A stretch of 64,000 bases of DNA from positions 62,001 to 126,000 of the forward strand of contig LJIA01000014.1 in assembly GCA_001295775.1 (NCBI GenBank), read 5' to 3'. The stretch comes from a beta proteobacterium AAP99 (lineage in GTDB: Bacteria > Pseudomonadota > Gammaproteobacteria > Burkholderiales > Burkholderiaceae_C). Below are positions 56,339-64,000 of the stretch, one piece after another. The notes beneath the pieces are model-generated. The model saw nothing but the letters and a program-made list of their open reading frames with translations. It did not search any database and was not told the DNA's origin. Numbering within the stretch: the first letter of the stretch is position 1; each line of letters begins with the position of its first letter. The translations under genes and the position numbers were made by a program.

Positions 56339-56949
56339 TTCAATGGTTTGGGTGCCTTCTTGGGGTTCTTCTGGCAGGTACTGATCTTCAGACCGCACTT
56401 GCTTTGTGCGTGACAAAGCAGGCGTTTGCAGGCTTGGCAGGGCTTTTTGCTATTTGGGTCAGCTGCTGACTGCCAGTTGATGTTGAGCAACAAGCTGTCC
56501 CCTGGCTTCGGCGGAGATGGACTAACAAACATCGATTCCAGAATCTTGGATTCGCAGTGGCTCTGGTGTGGACGAGCGGCATCGCCGTATGTGAATGGGG
56601 AGCCGGGGCACACGTTCGAGCCTTGGCTTGCGATGCCCTCTTTTTTGATGACTGGGCGCTTGCTGTCTTGCCACAAACCTTTGACGACACGGTTGTTGTA
56701 GCGGGCGGGTAACAGCCGACTACCACACCCCGTCGCTGGGCCGGCGTTGAGTGAGCCGTGAGCAACGGTTGTGGTGCCTTGCGGCCCAAACGGGCCACTC
56801 ACACTTTTGGCAGAGTCCTTAGCCAAGTCTTTGCGCAGCTCGGTGTTTGCATCTTCAAGCTTCTCGCAATCTGACTTTGGAGGGTCTTGCCCGACGCCCA
56901 TGCCTCCTGCGTCAACGGTTGCTGTCGCTGGGTTACCGGTACCTGGCAT
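56329..56949 (-). CDS. Putative zinc-dependent deaminase toxin (T6SS effector)
   Basis: 206 residues. The C-terminal half has the layout of the cytidine-deaminase superfamily: SHCES (~130-134; zinc His131 and catalytic Glu133) followed by a helix, a strand GDSLLLNINW (~150-159), then KKPCQACKRLL (~168-178; zinc Cys171 and Cys174) starting the next helix. The 38-residue spacing between the boxes is plausible. The N-terminal half (~1-120) is of unknown function, with a charged helix EKLEDANTELRKDLAKD. It starts 7 bp after a DUF4150 PAAR-like gene in another frame. Nucleic-acid deaminase toxins of related type are known in T6SS; the substrate here is unknown. Confidence 0.75.
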   Translation of the reverse strand: MPGTGNPATATVDAGGMGVGQDPPKSDCEKLEDANTELRKDLAKDSAKSVSGPFGPQGTTTVAHGSLNAGPATGCGSRLLPARYNNRVVKGLWQDSKRPVIKKEGIASQGSNVCPGSPFTYGDAARPHQSHCESKILESMFVSPSPPKPGDSLLLNINWQSAADPNSKKPCQACKRLLCHAQSKCGLKISTCQKNPKKAPKPLKCP

Positions 56950-56956
56950 TGCAAAC

Positions 56957-57346
56957 TCACATGTTGTTGTGTGTCGTGAGATCTAGATGTCTGACGGCAT
57001 TCTTGCCCTCAAACTTCACATCAAACGACCATGCAGCAAAGATCGTCGTGTTCTGGAGCTTGTGGGTAACCACACCCATCCCGAAGGATCGGGTCGCCGC
57101 CTCGTCGCCTTTGCTCTGCTTGTAGGTCGATGCGTCCTTGATGCCGACCTCTGCGCCACCGATCATGACTGTTCGCGTACCTTGGTCTGTGTCGGAGGAT
57201 TTTGAGAAGTTGGGGTACGGAATCGGAATCGGCCCTGCCGGCGGTGACGGCGGGGACAGGCAGACATCCGGCATGGCGCCATTTGCCATATTGCTCGCCT
57301 TCTTTGCTGAGACTTCCCGTCCGTTTGCAAAGACGTTCTTTCCCAT
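56957..57346 (-). CDS. DUF4150 PAAR-like protein
   Basis: 129 residues. MGKNVFANGREVSAKKA, PDVCLSPPSPPAGPIPIPYPN, SSDTDQGTRTVMIGGAEV, GDEAATRSFGMGVVT and the ending KFEGKNAVRHLDLTTHN are the DUF4150 pattern over its full length. PAAR-like proteins cap the VgrG spike and carry effectors. Here no toxin is fused; the toxin is a separate gene downstream. Its ATG shares a base with the preceding stop (TGATG). Confidence 0.93.
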   Translation of the reverse strand: MGKNVFANGREVSAKKASNMANGAMPDVCLSPPSPPAGPIPIPYPNFSKSSDTDQGTRTVMIGGAEVGIKDASTYKQSKGDEAATRSFGMGVVTHKLQNTTIFAAWSFDVKFEGKNAVRHLDLTTHNNM

Positions 57347-58398
57347 CAGACAAACTCCTCAGCAATCTGGTAGGCCCGAACAACGAGTGCTGCACGCTCC
57401 CCAGAGTCCGCGCCCAGGTGACAGATGGCTCGCTGTCCGGGAGCGTAGCCCTGCTGCGCGGCATGACGCGCTTGCGCTAACAGGCATGGCAGTACTGCTG
57501 CGCAAACCTCACCCAAGAATTCGATTGGATGCCAAAGCTCCATCCGTTTGGCGCGCGGCTTTGTGTCCAAACGTCCCGCGACAAACATCGCTTCCTTAAA
57601 CTTGTAGTGCTCCCCTGATAAGTCGGAGAGGCAATAGTCAATCTCACTGAGCGTGCAATGCGTCTGCTCAAGGGCCAATCGGTAGGCTTGGGTTAGCCCC
57701 TCCGCACGGAAGGCTCGATCGCTTTCGATCGTAGACTCCTCCTTGGTTAGGGCAAGCCCCTCGATAACTATCTCGTCAGGCGCAGAACCGGGCAATGCAA
57801 GTAGTACGGCACACGCTGACTCGCCCGGGAACAGGCCGTTGATATTCGATGCGGTCACAAGCCGCTGAGCGGCCATCAGCGCATCAAGGGTTTCGGTGCA
57901 CAGAAAGCTGTCCACGCCGGCCACGATAACGCGTTGTACCTCGCGCTTTTCAAGCCATTGAGCAGCGATGGCGGTCGCGTAAGCGGGGCCAAATTGGTCA
58001 CCAGCGACCAGCTGTGAAGAGGGGTGCAGCCGGTGCCCCAGTCGGCTTTCGATTGCCGGAATCAGCTGGTCATCAAGGTCGATCGGGCGCCCGGGTCGAT
58101 CTCGGCGACTGACCCCGATGAGCACTGGGATGGTCCTTGGATCAAGGTCGCAGGACTGGAAACACTCCAAGAGTGAGGGAGCAAGCAGATCAGCCAACAT
58201 CCCGGTGCCAAACCACCAATGCGGCAAGTGCACGCGTGTACCGCGCAAAGGCTCGCCGCTGTCAGGATCAAGCCACGGTAGCTCCTGTAGCGCGCTAACG
58301 CCGGCACGAAGTGCCGCGAGGGATGTTGTTGCGTTGTAGCCCAGTGGTGTCATCATCCCAACACCAACCACAGCCACGTTTGCGTGCAGAGCGTTCAT
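57346..58398 (-). CDS. Ketosynthase-like protein of T6SS cluster, active-site Cys missing
   Basis: 350 residues. N-terminus VAVVGVGMMTPLGYNATTSLAALRAG is that of beta-ketoacyl synthases; VIVAGVDSFL and GLFPGESACAVLLAL keep the thiolase fold. The region usually holding the nucleophilic Cys (TACAS-like) reads AGDQFGPAYATAI, with no Cys. HYKFKE and WHPIEFLGEVCAA mark the usual His positions. Likely a structural adaptor for effector loading. Overlaps its neighbours by 4 bp (ATGA) and 1 bp. Confidence 0.82.
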   Translation of the reverse strand: MNALHANVAVVGVGMMTPLGYNATTSLAALRAGVSALQELPWLDPDSGEPLRGTRVHLPHWWFGTGMLADLLAPSLLECFQSCDLDPRTIPVLIGVSRRDRPGRPIDLDDQLIPAIESRLGHRLHPSSQLVAGDQFGPAYATAIAAQWLEKREVQRVIVAGVDSFLCTETLDALMAAQRLVTASNINGLFPGESACAVLLALPGSAPDEIVIEGLALTKEESTIESDRAFRAEGLTQAYRLALEQTHCTLSEIDYCLSDLSGEHYKFKEAMFVAGRLDTKPRAKRMELWHPIEFLGEVCAAVLPCLLAQARHAAQQGYAPGQRAICHLGADSGERAALVVRAYQIAEEFV

Positions 58399-59498
58399 TG
58401 ACCACCTCTAGTGCGTCGATCGCGATAAGCCTCATCGAGATTCGCGTAGTACTTCTTGCCAGGGAACCTACGGGCACGATGCCAGGCGGCTGACATCTCT
58501 CCAATCACCAACTCACGCACGTCGAAAATGCTGCGGGGCATCGGGACAACCATGCGCCAAGTCACAGTGAAGCGCCCCTCATCGGGTTCAAGCACTAACG
58601 TGTCAACCGTTGCATGCCGGGTCAAATCGCGGCCACGCGTTGGGATCACCGTCATGGGCATTTGCAGCGCTGGCAGAGCAAAGCGTCGCTGACCATCGGC
58701 GGTTAAATTGAGCAGGAAGATAGTCTCCCCACCAACCGGCGGATCAATCTGCTGATCCTCTGGTGTGCACTGGAAATAGCGCTCATCAAAGTCATCGGGC
58801 CACAAGGGAGCCTTGGTTTCGATCCAAGCTTGATCGTATGTGCCCGCAAAGTTTGCACGCGGCCACCAACTTCTTCCGATAGGTGAAAAAGCCTGTGGCA
58901 CGTACTCGCCCGCCGGGTCGCCCACTGCTTGGCCAAGCTGTTCGGTGTTTGGTAGTGCAGCTCCGTCCACGGCCTGCCTGTGCTTTGCAAAGCCTCTGCC
59001 GACCGGGTTGCGAAGAAAAGTGGCAGTCTTGCCATCCGCTTCGTGGGTTCGGTCAACGCCACCAAATGCGTTGTCGTAGCTGATGGGCATTCGTACAAAT
59101 GGACTCGGATCCGTGCTTCGCAATGTCAGCATCGATTCAGCCCATCGACGATCGCCCACTATGCGAAACCGCTTGATCATTCGGCCCACTTGCAATCCGA
59201 CTTCGCAGGTTTTGCATGGATACCCACCAGGCGCGTACGCGCTCCCAACCAAGACCACGTCGCATCGCAGTTTTAAATGAGCGTAGTCCGTTTCCTTCAG
59301 GGGGGATGATTGTCCAGGCTCGCCGCTGAAAGTGTCCTCGGCAATTAGTGGCTGCTGCACCTCAAGTAGCACTGGAGGCTCGTCGGATATCGGAAGCGTG
59401 TAGGTTGCCTTGGCAATCGCCACAAGCCGCTCACGGCCATCGCGGGCGAACCCCATGGTCCACGCGGCTGGTAGGTCGCATGTATTGGTCAGCCGCAC
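58395..59498 (-). CDS. DUF2169 protein, full-length T6SS accessory
   Basis: 367 residues from GTG 59498 (MRLTNTCDLPAAWTMGFARDGRERLVAIAKATYTLP), chosen because it aligns with the related gene at 61410 and overlaps the HEAT gene's stop by 10 bp. Shared segments: AEDTFSGEPG, CDVVLVGSAYAPGG, DNAFGGVD, RNPVGRGFA. DUF2169 proteins act as chaperones or adaptors for PAAR-linked effectors. Confidence 0.88.
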   Translation of the reverse strand: MRLTNTCDLPAAWTMGFARDGRERLVAIAKATYTLPISDEPPVLLEVQQPLIAEDTFSGEPGQSSPLKETDYAHLKLRCDVVLVGSAYAPGGYPCKTCEVGLQVGRMIKRFRIVGDRRWAESMLTLRSTDPSPFVRMPISYDNAFGGVDRTHEADGKTATFLRNPVGRGFAKHRQAVDGAALPNTEQLGQAVGDPAGEYVPQAFSPIGRSWWPRANFAGTYDQAWIETKAPLWPDDFDERYFQCTPEDQQIDPPVGGETIFLLNLTADGQRRFALPALQMPMTVIPTRGRDLTRHATVDTLVLEPDEGRFTVTWRMVVPMPRSIFDVRELVIGEMSAAWHRARRFPGKKYYANLDEAYRDRRTRGGQ

Positions 59499-60766
59499 AG
59501 CCCAAGCCGCTTTCTTTGGATATGCGCTGGCGCGCGAAGCACGAAAAGTGGCGCATCGGGGTTCAGGCGCGCAAACTCGACCGCTGCGGCCGCTCTTTGA
59601 CGTTGATAGCCAAACTTCAATAGGTCCAAGCAGGCGGCGTGTTGAATAGGGCGACCGCTTAAATACCTTTGCCCGGACTGGAATCGAGCGGCGTTCTCGG
59701 TCCACCAAGCATGCAACTTGGCGGTGCTTGGGTGGGGAAGCCCAAAGTCTTCCGATTGATCTTGAACCTCTAGGGCTTCGTCCTGCTCGAACTCTTCGGG
59801 CGCTGCGTCGTCATCAATGGCCATGGCAGTGAGATCAACACCTGTCACCATGGCAACGGCTTCACCTGCGACCTGGGCGAGCGCCGGCTGCTCCGTTAGT
59901 GAGATCAGCCATGGGACTGCAGCAGCATCGCCCAGTGCAGCTGCGGCCAAAATGGCTTGTCTTTGAGTATGAGGTACCGAGGCAAGGTCGCGGACAAGAC
60001 CCCTAGCCCAGGTAGTCCTACCAAGTCGAACCGATTGTTCAAGTATCTTGCGAGGTGCGCGTGCGTCAGAATTGCTGCAGGCCCAGAGTGCGGGGGCGCA
60101 GTCAGGCTCACCAAGCATTGAGCTAGCCAGCAGCGCTTGCTGACGTAGATAGCTCTCGGCAGAGTTGCTTAGCTGTGTGATCTGTGGAAGGAATCTGCGA
60201 AGCTTGTACTCCCCGCAGGCCACGGCGGCTGCGCTCTGTATGCTTGCGTCGACGTCAGCAAGAGCTTCTTGCGCAAAAGCTTGATCGAACTGCCCGAGCC
60301 GCGCGCGAGCTTCAACAACAATCGCTCGATGACGAGCCACTTGCGAACGCCAGAGGCGATCAATGATTTGGCTTGAGATAGAGTGCGGCACCCAGACAAG
60401 GGCGTCTATGCATGCCTCTGTGTACTCCGGGGACAAGTTAGACAGCGCAAGCGAATGCTCGAAAGCATCAGCATCGCCCAAGCGCAGGGCTGTCCAGGCA
60501 AGAACAAACACTGCACCTGGCTGGGTGGCCTCAAGAGAAGAACGAAGCATGAGCTTCCCCGCAGAGCCAGATGCCAGTATGCCGTGAAGGTGGGCCAGGA
60601 GACGCCGGTCGATTTCATGCAGATGCGACAGTTGAAAGTTCGGAGCGCTGACGGCTTGGCTGCGCTGCACCCAAAGAAACGTTGCTTCGTCGATATGCTG
60701 GCCCACAGTGATACGGTTGACCAATTGCGTGGCTTCTTGCGGCGTGAGGCCGAATGCCGTGTGCAT
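59489..60766 (-). CDS. HEAT-repeat-like T6SS-associated protein (TIGR02270-like)
   Basis: 425 residues from ATG 60766 with GGGAGA upstream. Repeated paired helices with DAAAVPWLISLTEQPALAQVAGEAVAMVTG, the pattern of TIGR02270 proteins found in T6SS loci; an acidic linker (DDDAAPEEFEQDEALEVQDQSED) precedes a C-terminal part with FQSGQRYLSGRPI. Likely an adaptor. First gene of the less GC-rich cassette. Confidence 0.82.
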   Translation of the reverse strand: MHTAFGLTPQEATQLVNRITVGQHIDEATFLWVQRSQAVSAPNFQLSHLHEIDRRLLAHLHGILASGSAGKLMLRSSLEATQPGAVFVLAWTALRLGDADAFEHSLALSNLSPEYTEACIDALVWVPHSISSQIIDRLWRSQVARHRAIVVEARARLGQFDQAFAQEALADVDASIQSAAAVACGEYKLRRFLPQITQLSNSAESYLRQQALLASSMLGEPDCAPALWACSNSDARAPRKILEQSVRLGRTTWARGLVRDLASVPHTQRQAILAAAALGDAAAVPWLISLTEQPALAQVAGEAVAMVTGVDLTAMAIDDDAAPEEFEQDEALEVQDQSEDFGLPHPSTAKLHAWWTENAARFQSGQRYLSGRPIQHAACLDLLKFGYQRQRAAAAVEFARLNPDAPLFVLRAPAHIQRKRLGLCG

Positions 60767-60786
60767 TTTTGTCTCCCGCCGCTGGG

Positions 60787-61410
60787 TTAGTTGAGATCCA
60801 CCGACTTGGTTCGGATCCTGGGGCGCCTAGTCGTTTCGCCGACAACTTCGCTAGCACAGAGACCGATCCGAACATCCAGCCAGCTCGTCTTGGTGGTGCG
60901 CGCATAGCCGCGGCCTGCGGGGTTGCGCAGGTAGGCGCTCTCCTTGCCCTCGGTGCTGTTGTCCACGCCGCCAAACGCATGGCCGTAGTCGATCGGCATC
61001 TGCACGAAGGGCTCGATGTCACTAACGTTCAGCGTGAGCGGCGTGACCTGCCAGTGCCGGTTGCCCACGGCATAGAAGCTCTTGACCAGGGGGCCGACCT
61101 TCATGCCCACCTGCACGCGACCGGCCGGGCGGCCGCCGGGGCTGTGGGCGCTGCCCACCAGCAGCACGTCGCAGGCGTGCTTGCGCGGCGCGTAGTCAAT
61201 CTCCATGCGCGGCGCGGACAGGCCGGGCTCGCCGAAGAAGGTATCGGCCATGACGAGCGGCAGCTGCTCATCGGCCAGCGCCACATTCGCCTCGCCCGGC
61301 GCCGGCAGCTTGAAGGTGCCCTTGATCGCCACCACCAGCAGCTCGCGGCCGCTGGGCTCCAGGCCCATGGTGTAGCCCACGGTCATGCGGGTGGCATTGA
61401 TAAGTTCCAT
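60787..61410 (-). pseudogene. DUF2169 gene, 3' part lost at a recombination junction
   Basis: 207 residues against ~367 for the intact paralogue. The first ~175 residues match DUF2169 ([64 protein letters not shown]); after SWLD the family similarity ends and a 33-residue unrelated tail (VRIGLCASEVVGETTRRPRI...) runs to a stop. Base composition falls at the same point. It may be non-functional or a shortened adaptor. Confidence 0.8.
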
Positions 61411-61423
61411 GTTGCTCGCAGCC

Positions 61424-62032
61424 TCAGTTGAGCTGGATGGAACCGCCCTTGATGCGGTTCACGCCGCTCGAGCGGCTGGAGACATAGGCCCCCTGGATCA
61501 GCACCTTGCCAGCCTTGGTGAGCGTGATGCTGGCCTTGCCGCAGCGCAGGACGAGCTGCTGTTTGGCGCTCACGATCAGCCGCTCGCCATCGGCATCGAC
61601 TTCCACCTGACCCACCGGGGTGTCCAGCGCGGTGCCCCGCGCATCACGCAGCACGCCGGTGATGATGGGCTTGGCGACATCACCGCCCTCGAACATCACC
61701 AGCACCTCACGGCCAATGTGTGCGCCATGCAGGTCCACCGTGGTCCGTGCGCGCAGAGCCTTGATCTCGCCCTCCAGCGCGGGCAGCACGATCAGTGGCG
61801 TCACACCTTCGTCGGTAAAGGCCAGCAGCTGCGCGATGTACACGCCATGCAACGGCTCGCCCAGCGCCAAGGCTGGCTTGCGGGCCGCGAGCGGCTCGGC
61901 ACGGACGAGCGGCTCAAGCAGCGGCTCGAGCAGGCGGGCGCCGTCACGCGGCCTGGTGATGGCGTCCAGCGGGTCCGGCGCCTCGCTTGTGCCGGCTGCT
62001 GCATCCGCCTTGCTGACTTCTCTGGCGCCCAT
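61424..62032 (-). CDS. DUF6484 T6SS-associated protein
   Basis: 202 residues. The central segment has the VgrG-like OB/spike pattern (VYIAQLLAFTDEGVTPLIVLPA, HIGREVLVMFEGGDVAKPIITGVLRD) and the C-terminus a beta-helix-like stretch (LVLRCGKASITLTKAGKVLIQGAYVSSRSSGVNRIKGGSIQLN). Such proteins accompany vgrG. Located 26 bp after vgrG. Confidence 0.86.
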   Translation of the reverse strand: MGAREVSKADAAAGTSEAPDPLDAITRPRDGARLLEPLLEPLVRAEPLAARKPALALGEPLHGVYIAQLLAFTDEGVTPLIVLPALEGEIKALRARTTVDLHGAHIGREVLVMFEGGDVAKPIITGVLRDARGTALDTPVGQVEVDADGERLIVSAKQQLVLRCGKASITLTKAGKVLIQGAYVSSRSSGVNRIKGGSIQLN

Positions 62033-62058
62033 GGACTTCCCCTGCCTGCGGTGCGTGC

Positions 62059-64000
62059 TCAGTTGTTGAGCACCTTGGAACCCTTGATGACGACGTCGCT
62101 GCTGGCCTTGACGTTGATCTTGCCGCTGCCATCGATCGTGATGTCCTTGCCGGAGATCTTGATCGTGCCGTCCTTCTTCATCTCGATCTTGGCGCTGCCG
62201 GTCTGGATGGTGATGGCATCGCCGGCATTGATGGTGAGCGTCTTGGCCACGTCCAGACTGTCGGCCTTGCCCACCGACACGGTGCGCCCTCCGCCCACCG
62301 TGACGGACTCGTCCTTGCCAACGTTCTCGGTCCGCCCGCCGCCGATGCTGATCGTCTCGTCTTTCGAGACGTTCTCCGTGCGGGCGCCGCCGATAGTGAT
62401 CGATTCATCCTTGGCCACGCTCTCGGTTCGGCCGCCTCCGATGGAGATCGATTCGTCCTTCGAGACGCTCTCGGTCCGACCGCCGCTGATGGTGATCGAC
62501 TCATCCTTGGCGACCGACTCGGTACGCGCCCCACCGATGGTGATCGTTTCGTTCTTGTCCACAGCCTCGGTGCGCTGGCCATGGATGCTGATCGTCTCGT
62601 CCTTGTCGACGACCTCGGTGCGCTGACCGTGGATCGTGATCGTCTCGTCCTTGTCCACCGTCTCGGTGCGCTGACCGTGAATGGTGATGGTCTCGTTGTT
62701 GTCGACGGTCTCGGTTCTGTCGTGCTTGATGTGGCTGGTTTCGTCGTGATCGATGGTCTTCTTGCGATCGTGGCCGACCCAGTGGGTCTCGTCGTTCTCG
62801 ACCTCGATGTCCTGATTCTTCTCGGCGTGGATCCAGAGCTGCTCGTCGCCCTTCTTGTCCTCGAAGCGGATCGCGTTGGCATTGGCTGCGGATCCGCCCT
62901 GGCTGGAGCGCGTGAGCAGGCCGGTCTGGGTCTTGTTGGCCGGCAGCTCCCAGGGCGGCATGTTCAGGTCGTTGTAGACCCGGCCGGTGATGATGGGTTG
63001 ATCCGGATCGCCTTCCAGAAAGTCCACGATCACTTCCTGGCCGATGCGCGGGATGGCCTGGAAGCCGAAGTTCTTGCCCGCCCAGGGCTGGCTCACGCGT
63101 ACCCAGCAGGAGGACTTGTCGTCCTTCTTGCCGTAGCGGTCCCAGTGGAACTGCACCTTCACGCGGCCGTAGGTGTCGGTGTGGATCTCCTCGCCGCCGG
63201 GGCCGACCACCAGCGCCGTCTGCGGGCCCTGCACAAAGGGCTTGGGCGTGAGTCGCTCGGGGCGGTAGGCCACCGCGGCGTCCAGCACGGTGAAGTCGCA
63301 GTGATAGCGGCTGCCTTCCTGGGCCTGCGTGGCCTCGTAGTCCGCCTGCTCGATGCTGATGCGTGTGCCGGTGACGAGGTATTCGGTGTTCTCGGCCTTG
63401 CGCGGCGCGCCCTTGAGCTTGAAGGTGCGGCCGCAGGCCAGGCCCCGCGCATCGCTTGCGCCCTCGCCCTGGCAAGCGCGCGCATTGAAGGCTTCCATGC
63501 GCACCTGGGCGTACTGCGAGCCTTCAGCCTCCTTCATGTACAGGCCGGGGTAGTCGTAGATCTCCCCTTCGGCCTGGGCATGCTTCTGCGGGTCCGCGCG
63601 CTGCTGCCGCAGGTCCACGCTGGAGCGGGTGAAGTCGTAGTCCTGCAGCACCACTTTGCCCGGCTGCACCTGCTGCATGAGCTTCCAGGCCAGCACGGAC
63701 TCGCGCTCCTTGCGCAGCACTTCGTTCTGGTTGCGGTAGCCGATCTCTTCGTAGCCTGGAAAGGGCTTGTGCTTGCTGATGCTGTCGGTCAACACGAGGG
63801 TGTGCTTGCCCTGCGCGTGCTCGAAGTACCAGCCGATGCCTTCAAGCTCGAGCAGCCGCAGCACGAAGTTCAGATCCGTCTCGCGGTACTGGACCGTGTA
63901 CACGCGCTGGCCATAGCTGCCGGTCAGGCGCCACTCGAACTTGGCATCCGGGTAGTCTGCAAAGACGTCGCTCACGATGTCCTTGACGGTCTTGTTCTGG
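62059..64000 (-). CDS. vgrG: VgrG (TssI) T6SS spike protein, 5' end outside window
   Basis: About 647 codons are visible; the start lies upstream. Typical segments: GIGWYFEH, GRVKVQFHWDRYGKKDDKSSCWVRVSQPWAGKNFG, PRIGQEVIVDFLEGDPDQPIITGRVYN. A 14-residue repeat (RTExVxKDExITIxG) follows for about 12 copies, then a beta-helical DUF2345-like end. Together they make the cell-puncturing spike; effectors load onto it through the DUF4150/DUF2169 genes downstream. Confidence 0.97.
   Translation of the reverse strand, partial: QNKTVKDIVSDVFADYPDAKFEWRLTGSYGQRVYTVQYRETDLNFVLRLLELEGIGWYFEHAQGKHTLVLTDSISKHKPFPGYEEIGYRNQNEVLRKERESVLAWKLMQQVQPGKVVLQDYDFTRSSVDLRQQRADPQKHAQAEGEIYDYPGLYMKEAEGSQYAQVRMEAFNARACQGEGASDARGLACGRTFKLKGAPRKAENTEYLVTGTRISIEQADYEATQAQEGSRYHCDFTVLDAAVAYRPERLTPKPFVQGPQTALVVGPGGEEIHTDTYGRVKVQFHWDRYGKKDDKSSCWVRVSQPWAGKNFGFQAIPRIGQEVIVDFLEGDPDQPIITGRVYNDLNMPPWELPANKTQTGLLTRSSQGGSAANANAIRFEDKKGDEQLWIHAEKNQDIEVENDETHWVGHDRKKTIDHDETSHIKHDRTETVDNNETITIHGQRTETVDKDETITIHGQRTEVVDKDETISIHGQRTEAVDKNETITIGGARTESVAKDESITISGGRTESVSKDESISIGGGRTESVAKDESITIGGARTENVSKDETISIGGGRTENVGKDESVTVGGGRTVSVGKADSLDVAKTLTINAGDAITIQTGSAKIEMKKDGTIKISGKDITIDGSGKINVKASSDVVIKGSKVLNN
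62268..62760 (-). repeat. 42-bp tandem repeat in vgrG
   Basis: About 12 copies of a 42-bp unit encoding 14 residues such as RTETVDKDETITIHGQ, degenerate in the third codon positions, extending the VgrG needle. Confidence 0.9.

Noticed and set aside
54780-64000. Prophage
   Set aside because: VgrG resembles phage spike proteins, but no capsid, terminase, integrase or lysis genes are present; the DUF2169/DUF4150 neighbours indicate T6SS.

Overview
The window is high-GC bacterial DNA with tightly packed genes. Gene content points to a betaproteobacterium of the Burkholderiales/Rhodocyclales type: a petABC-sspA-sspB cluster, uvrA divergent from an MFS gene that overlaps ssb, gltIJKL next to gdhA, a Tat-exported HiPIP, and a five-gene TetR-controlled beta-oxidation locus. 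The genus cannot be named from the sequence alone.

Layout. 1-7.8 kb: a truncated membrane Ser/Thr kinase, HiPIP, apt, a periplasmic histidine phosphatase, a small XRE regulator, and an ECF sigma / membrane anti-sigma-like / exported-protein operon. 8-12 kb: an orphan ORF, D-cysteine desulfhydrase, and a three-gene exported operon (DUF3034 - truncated haemoglobin - cupredoxin). 12-23 kb: uvrA, MFS, ssb, the glutamate/aspartate ABC transporter, gdhA and a LysR regulator. 23-27 kb: lipoprotein, acetylpolyamine-amidohydrolase-like protein, Asp/Glu racemase with a 98-bp tandem repeat array over its 5' end, and an S1/P1 nuclease.

26.6-35.5 kb is a minus-strand polyamine/membrane module: Atm1-type ABC exporter, AdoMet decarboxylase (coupled by a 4-bp overlap), SPFH-SHOCT protein, DUF4178 protein, a small unknown, a membrane-embedded spermidine-synthase-like protein and a Tat-lipoprotein FAD oxidoreductase. 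35.5-49.3 kb: SDR, thioesterase, universal stress protein, SGNH hydrolase, enoyl-CoA hydratase, two paralogous alpha/beta hydrolases, thiolase, FadN-like enzyme, acyl-CoA dehydrogenase, TetR and an unrecognised Rossmann-like protein. 49.4-54.7 kb: mscL, the bc1 complex, sspAB and tRNA-Thr.

54.8-64 kb is a minus-strand type VI secretion (T6SS) effector locus: VgrG (5' end outside the window), DUF6484, a truncated DUF2169 protein, a HEAT-type protein, a full-length DUF2169 protein, a ketosynthase-like protein lacking the usual active-site Cys, a DUF4150 PAAR-like protein, a putative zinc-dependent nucleoside/nucleic-acid deaminase toxin, and two homologous proteins that look like a duplicated immunity gene. 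The part from about 54.8 to 60.9 kb is visibly less GC-rich and joins the GC-rich vgrG side inside a broken DUF2169 gene, so it looks like a swapped-in effector cassette.

Two interspersed repeat families occupy intergenic gaps. One is a roughly 65-bp hairpin found five times. The other is a roughly 100-bp AT-rich element found three times, and its first bases form the stop codon of the upstream gene in every case.
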